Assembly: GCA_002403895.1 (NCBI GenBank)
Contig: DHIQ01000237.1
Coordinates: 8,742 to 27,271, forward strand
Direction: 5' to 3'
Length of the DNA stretch: 18,530 nt
Source of the DNA: Candidatus Neomicrothrix sp. UBA4742
Lineage (GTDB): Bacteria > Actinomycetota > Acidimicrobiia > Acidimicrobiales > Acidimicrobilacustridaceae
Both the position numbers and the translations under genes were made by a program. Each line of letters begins with the position of its first letter. The stretch's first letter is position 1. The notes beneath the pieces are model-generated. The model was not told the DNA's origin, did no database searches, and saw nothing but the letters and a program-made list of their open reading frames with translations. This document shows, one piece after another, positions 15,199-18,530 of the stretch.

Positions 15199-16659
15199 TC
15201 AGCCCCAGCGTCCGGCGAGCGCGATGGTGATCTCGTGGCCGACCAGATCCAACTCGACCCGCTCGGCGGCCGCCTGAGGGTCAGGGTCCACCGCCACCGT
15301 GCGGCGGCCGTCGGCGAACTCGGCGACAGCCACCGTGCGACTGGGGATCCCACGATCGTGGAGCACGGTGGCGCCCACGATGATGGCTGGCCCCGTCCCG
15401 TCGGGATCGAGCGGTTGCGTCGGCGTCGACGCCCGCGCCGCGTCGGTCACGTCGACGTGACGGAACGGCGCTGCCGGCTCGGCGGTCGACCACACCCCGG
15501 CGGCCGGCTTGGTGAGCATGCCGCTGACCGCGGTGACGAGCCCGGTCGAGCCCGGGTCGCCTCGCAGCACGCCGACCATGGCGGCCACGGCCTGGAGGGC
15601 GGCGTTGTTGAGGGGACCACCGCCGAAGGTCATGCCCCCGTTGACGGTCAGGGAGCGGTCCAAGCCGATCCCGAGCTCGTGGGCCTGGACCTGGACCGCG
15701 GCAGGGAAGCAGCTGTAGAGGTCCAGGTGGTTGATCTCGCTTGGCCGGAGGCCAGCGTGGTCGAGAGCGGCGGCGAAGGCCAAGGCGGTGGCCGGCGAGC
15801 GATGGAGGTTCGCCCGACACGACAGCGGGATCATGGCGTCGGAGCCGGCGGCGGCCAGCGGGAACACCCACCGGTCCCGGGCGATGCCCAACCGTTCGGC
15901 CTCGGCCACCGAGGTCAGGATGAGGGCGGCCGCCTGGTCCACGTTCCATTGCGAGCACAGCAACTTGGTGTAGGGGCTGGCCACCATGCGGTTGACGTCA
16001 CTGGCCGTGGTGATGGTGGCGGCCGAGGGCGCGGAGCGGTCCCACGCCAGCGGATCGGCGGCGGCCACCGCGGCGAAGGAGGCACCGAGCTGGCCGAGGC
16101 GGTCCCGTTGGGCCGTCGCGCTCAGCCCATCGGCGTGGCGTAGCGCGCTCTCGATCACGGCGTACTGGTGCGCCGGCACGGCCAGGTCCCGTTCGATCTC
16201 CACTCCGGCCAGGATCTCGTCGGCGGGCAGCCACAGCTCGTCGGGTTCGGCCACCTGCACCGACTCGGGAGCCACGGTGGCAGTGATGGCGGCCCGCAGG
16301 GACCGGTACTTCGCCTCGCCGCCGACCACCAAGGCGGTCTCGATGGCGCCGAGGGCGATCTGCTCGGCGGCGTGCGACAGCAGCGTCTGTTGCAAGATGC
16401 CAACTTCGGCCAGCACGGTGCGGGCCCCGTGGAGGCCGAAGCGGTCACCGACGAGGCGGCCCGGGTCGGGGTAGGACCAGATTCCCTTGGGTACGAGCAC
16501 CAGACCGACCCGCTCGAGAGACCGGGGCGAGCCGGCATCGTGGATGGCGGCGTCCGTTGCCTGCATCATGAGCTCGACGGCTTCGAGCGCGCGGTTGGCG
16601 TCGTCGTAGCGTTGGGTGACGCGGGCGGCACCGACCAGGACCGGGGTTCGGGGATCCAT
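15199..16659 (-). CDS. Type-1 thiolase-like protein with extra C-terminal domain
   Basis: 486-residue acetyl-CoA acetyltransferase-related protein. The thiolase core runs from VLVGAARVTQR to about residue 405. The tail (VTDAARAS through AIIVGATVLHDRGIPSRTVAVAEF) fits the additional C-terminal domain of type-1 thiolase-like proteins known from mycobacteria. Where a thiolase has its nucleophilic Cys, this protein shows EVGILQQTLLSHAAEQI (85-101) with no cysteine. The histidine motif is replaced by DLYSCFP (C317), and the C-terminal CxG is read as SGM. Classical thiolysis therefore seems unlikely; acyl-CoA binding, a scaffold or altered chemistry is more probable. The frame is open to 16770, but the ATG at 16659 starts at the family N-terminus. 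It is divergent from the FAD gene. Confidence 0.88.
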   Translation of the reverse strand: MDPRTPVLVGAARVTQRYDDANRALEAVELMMQATDAAIHDAGSPRSLERVGLVLVPKGIWSYPDPGRLVGDRFGLHGARTVLAEVGILQQTLLSHAAEQIALGAIETALVVGGEAKYRSLRAAITATVAPESVQVAEPDELWLPADEILAGVEIERDLAVPAHQYAVIESALRHADGLSATAQRDRLGQLGASFAAVAAADPLAWDRSAPSAATITTASDVNRMVASPYTKLLCSQWNVDQAAALILTSVAEAERLGIARDRWVFPLAAAGSDAMIPLSCRANLHRSPATALAFAAALDHAGLRPSEINHLDLYSCFPAAVQVQAHELGIGLDRSLTVNGGMTFGGGPLNNAALQAVAAMVGVLRGDPGSTGLVTAVSGMLTKPAAGVWSTAEPAAPFRHVDVTDAARASTPTQPLDPDGTGPAIIVGATVLHDRGIPSRTVAVAEFADGRRTVAVDPDPQAAAERVELDLVGHEITIALAGRWG

Positions 16660-16775
16660 CAGCGGGCGCCGAGCGTAGGTGGCGGCTGGTCGTACGGCAA
16701 ACGGTCGTGGCCCTCCGCGACCGAGCGAGGAGCGGCCGGTGCCGGACCGCGACGGCATGACTAGGGTCACCGGCC
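16660..16775. promoter_or_regulatory. Divergent intergenic region with inverted repeat GGCCGGTG/CACCGGCC
   Basis: This 116-bp spacer separates the starts of the thiolase-like and FAD genes and must hold both promoters unless transcripts are leaderless. It contains an 8-bp perfect inverted repeat with arms at 16734-16741 and 16768-16775, the second abutting the FAD start codon. CGACCGAG also occurs twice (16718-16725 and 16780-16787). No convincing -10/-35 pair is seen. A shared operator is possible, but short GC dyads are common in such DNA. Confidence 0.35.
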
Positions 16776-18230
16776 ATGCTCGACCGAGAACAAGATTCCA
16801 TCGGGCCGCTTCCGGTGGCCGCGGTCGCCGGCTGGGATCTCGAGGCCGACGTGGTCGTGGTGGGCCTCGGCGCCGCCGGGGCCTGTGCGGTGTTGGGGGC
16901 GGTCGAGGCGGGGGCTGAGGTCCTGGCCCTCGAGGCTGCGGGTGCGGGCGGCGGGACCTCGGCGATGTCGGGCGGGCTCATCTACCTCGGAGGCGGCACG
17001 CCGCTGCAGAAGGCCTGTGGGTTCGAGGATTCGGCCGAGGACATGTTCCGGTTCCTCATGGCCGCCAGCGGGCCCGATCCCGACCGAGCAAAGGTCCGAA
17101 CCTACTGCGACGGCAGCGTCGCTCACTACCAATGGCTGGTGGACATCGGGGTGCCGTTCAAGCCGGCCTTCTTCCCCGAGCCGGGGCTGGAGCCCCCCAC
17201 CGACGACGGGTTGGTGTACTCCGGCGGTGAGGATGCCTTCCCCTTCGATCGCCTGGCCCGGCCTGCTCCTCGAGCCCACAAGCCGCAGCATCGCCACGCC
17301 GCCGGACGGTTCCTCATGGACCGGCTGCTCGCCGCAGTGGAGGGGTCAGCGGCCCGGATCGAGACCGACGTTCGGGTGCTGCGGTTGGTCGTCGGTCCCG
17401 ACGATCGCGTGGTCGGCGTGGTGGCCCGCCGGGCTGGGCGTGATCTCCAGATCGGCGCCCGACGGGGTGTGGTGTTGTGCGCCGGCGGGTTCGTCCACAA
17501 CGACGAGATGGTGCAGCGCCACAGCCCCCTGGTGGCGCGCTGTTCCCTCCGGCTGGGCAACGACTTCGATGACGGCCGGGCCATCCGCATGGCCCAGGCT
17601 CTGGGTGCCGCCGTCACCCGGATGGACGCGGCCGAGGTCGCCGTGCCCATCACCCCGCCACGCAAGCTGGTGGCCGGCATCCTCGTGAACGGTCAGGGCC
17701 AGCGGTTCATCAACGAAGACACGTACTACGGCCGGGTCGGCCAGGAGATCCTGTTCCGCCAGGGCGGCGAGGCCTACCTCATCGTCGACGAATCGCTCTA
17801 CGAAGTGACCCGGGCCGGGCTCGGCGCCTCCTGGGTGGCGGAGACGGCGGCCGAACTGGGAACCGAGATCGGGCTGCCCCCCGGCTCGCTGAGCGCCACC
17901 CTGGATCTGTACAACCGGCACGCCGCCGACGGCCACGACCCGGTGTTCCACAAGGCCGCGCCGTTCGTGCGTCCGCTGGAGGGGCCCCTCGGTGCCTACG
18001 ACCTCCGGGTCACCAACCCGGCGTGCTTCTACGCCACCTTCACCCTCGGGGGCCTGGTCACCTCGGTCGACGGCGAGGTCGGCCACGTGGACGGCCGGGC
18101 CATCCCCGGGCTCTTCGCCGCGGGGCGCACTACGTCGGGGGTCGCCGCTTCCGGCTACGCCAGTGGCATCTCGCTGGGTGACGGCACGCTCTTTGGTCGC
18201 CGCGCCGGCCGCGCCGCCGCTAGCCCCTGA
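16776..18230 (+). CDS. FAD-dependent oxidoreductase, FAD_binding_2 family (KstD/fumarate-reductase-like)
   Basis: 484-residue flavoprotein. The N-terminal dinucleotide fold has GLGAAG (30-35), E53 at the end of strand two, and GGGTSAMSGGLIYLGGG (58-74), the flavin-contacting loop of the fumarate reductase / 3-ketosteroid dehydrogenase superfamily. The central ARRGVVLCAGGFVHNDEM is the second FAD strand, and the C-terminal PGLFAAGRTTSGVAASGYASG closes the FAD site. Relatives dehydrogenate or reduce activated C-C double bonds; the substrate here is unknown. No signal peptide or heme motif is seen, so it differs from exported flavocytochrome fumarate reductases. The ATG at 16776 has a modest AGGGT about ten bases upstream. 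The gene is divergent from the thiolase-like gene and ends in an 11-bp tail-to-tail overlap with the next one. Confidence 0.92.
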   Translation: MLDREQDSIGPLPVAAVAGWDLEADVVVVGLGAAGACAVLGAVEAGAEVLALEAAGAGGGTSAMSGGLIYLGGGTPLQKACGFEDSAEDMFRFLMAASGPDPDRAKVRTYCDGSVAHYQWLVDIGVPFKPAFFPEPGLEPPTDDGLVYSGGEDAFPFDRLARPAPRAHKPQHRHAAGRFLMDRLLAAVEGSAARIETDVRVLRLVVGPDDRVVGVVARRAGRDLQIGARRGVVLCAGGFVHNDEMVQRHSPLVARCSLRLGNDFDDGRAIRMAQALGAAVTRMDAAEVAVPITPPRKLVAGILVNGQGQRFINEDTYYGRVGQEILFRQGGEAYLIVDESLYEVTRAGLGASWVAETAAELGTEIGLPPGSLSATLDLYNRHAADGHDPVFHKAAPFVRPLEGPLGAYDLRVTNPACFYATFTLGGLVTSVDGEVGHVDGRAIPGLFAAGRTTSGVAASGYASGISLGDGTLFGRRAGRAAASP

Positions 18231-18530
18231 CCTTGGCGATCACCGAGTCGGCGAACCAGGCCATGGCGTCGAGCTTCTGCTGGAGCGTTTCGGTGTCCTG
18301 CTCCATCTGGTAGGCGTTGCGGAACCCGATGATGACGTCGGTGACCCCGAGCTCCTCGAGCCGACGACAGCCGTCCACGCTGTAGCCGTCGAGAGAGATG
18401 ACGTGGATCTCGAACGGTTCGTGCTGCCGCCCCGCGTCGCGCCGCAACACGTCGAGGCGGCCGATCATCACCGGCAGATGATCGGCGTCGCTGCCGGCGT
18501 GCATCCACCCGTCGCACAGCCGGGCTGCCC
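18220..18530 (-). CDS. LLM-class F420-dependent oxidoreductase, C-terminal part (cut by window end)
   Basis: The minus-strand frame is open to the window edge and ends with TAG at 18220-18222. The visible ~102 residues begin AARLCDGWMHAGSDADHLP and continue FEIHVISLDGYSVDGCRRLEELGVTDVIIGFRNAY. This matches the C-terminal end of luciferase-like F420 oxidoreductases, where ARLxDGW binds the cofactor phosphate region and the LxELGVxDVIxG strand closes the barrel. The N-terminal two thirds lie outside the window, so the start and full length are unknown. An internal ATG at 18504 is not a credible start because homology continues upstream of it. Its last 11 bases overlap the 3' end of the convergent FAD gene. 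Confidence 0.85.
   Translation of the reverse strand, partial: AARLCDGWMHAGSDADHLPVMIGRLDVLRRDAGRQHEPFEIHVISLDGYSVDGCRRLEELGVTDVIIGFRNAYQMEQDTETLQQKLDAMAWFADSVIAKVRG

Noticed and set aside
13722..16143. Two long overlapping plus-strand frames opposite the SDR, esterase and thiolase-like genes
   Set aside because: Low-complexity translations antisense to three well-recognised genes.
1..18530. CRISPR array, tRNA, rRNA, transposase or integrase
   Set aside because: No regularly spaced repeats, no cloverleaf or rRNA-like sequence, and no recombinase motifs were seen on reading both strands.

Overview
The window is 18.5 kb of GC-rich, densely coding bacterial chromosome. Two F420-type luciferase-like oxidoreductases, a type-1 thiolase-like protein, a GH15 trehalase/glucoamylase-like enzyme and a Tat-exported lipoprotein phospholipase C together suggest an actinomycete, perhaps Acidimicrobiia or a relative of the mycobacteria. 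That placement is inferred from gene content; there is no rRNA or other marker here.

Layout. (1) 1-1877, minus strand: an Eco57I-type N6-adenine DNA methyltransferase, followed 36 nt later by a gene cut by the window edge whose product I cannot name. This looks like an acquired restriction-modification or defence unit; its base composition is visibly less GC-rich than the rest. (2) 2060-3656, plus strand: an HI0933/PP_4765-type flavoprotein, then a 5'-truncated YceI-like remnant. (3) 3721-4561, minus strand: an ArsR-type repressor translationally coupled to an SRPBCC/AHSA1 protein, with a near-perfect 16-bp palindrome upstream as probable operator. (4) 4655-10459, minus strand: a sugar-phosphate operon in the order GH15 glycosidase, pgi, gnd, class V aminotransferase-fold enzyme, with short gaps and a final GTGA overlap. 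It would take glucose released from trehalose or an alpha-glucan into the glucose-6-phosphate pool and through 6-phosphogluconate oxidation; no glucose-6-phosphate dehydrogenase is present here. (5) 10499-11785, minus strand: an F420-type LLM oxidoreductase, then a decayed COG3687 metal-dependent hydrolase with an internal out-of-frame deletion. (6) 11821-11868: a strong 18-bp hairpin. (7) 11888-16659, minus strand: phospholipase C-like phosphoesterase, SDR dehydrogenase, HSL-type esterase, and a type-1 thiolase-like protein without the usual thiolase catalytic residues. (8) 16776-18230, plus strand, divergent from the thiolase-like gene: a KstD/fumarate-reductase-like FAD protein. (9) 18220-18530, minus strand: the C-terminus of a second LLM oxidoreductase, overlapping the FAD gene tail to tail by 11 bp.

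The right half (6-9) reads as lipid, ester or steroid-like catabolism: an esterase frees an alcohol, and SDR, FAD and F420 oxidoreductases act on ring or chain carbons. The substrate cannot be determined from sequence alone. I found no CRISPR array, tRNA, rRNA, transposase or clear prophage gene. The least ordinary items are the defence-type unit at the left edge, the two decayed genes, the 11.8-kb hairpin, and the divergent thiolase-like/FAD pair.
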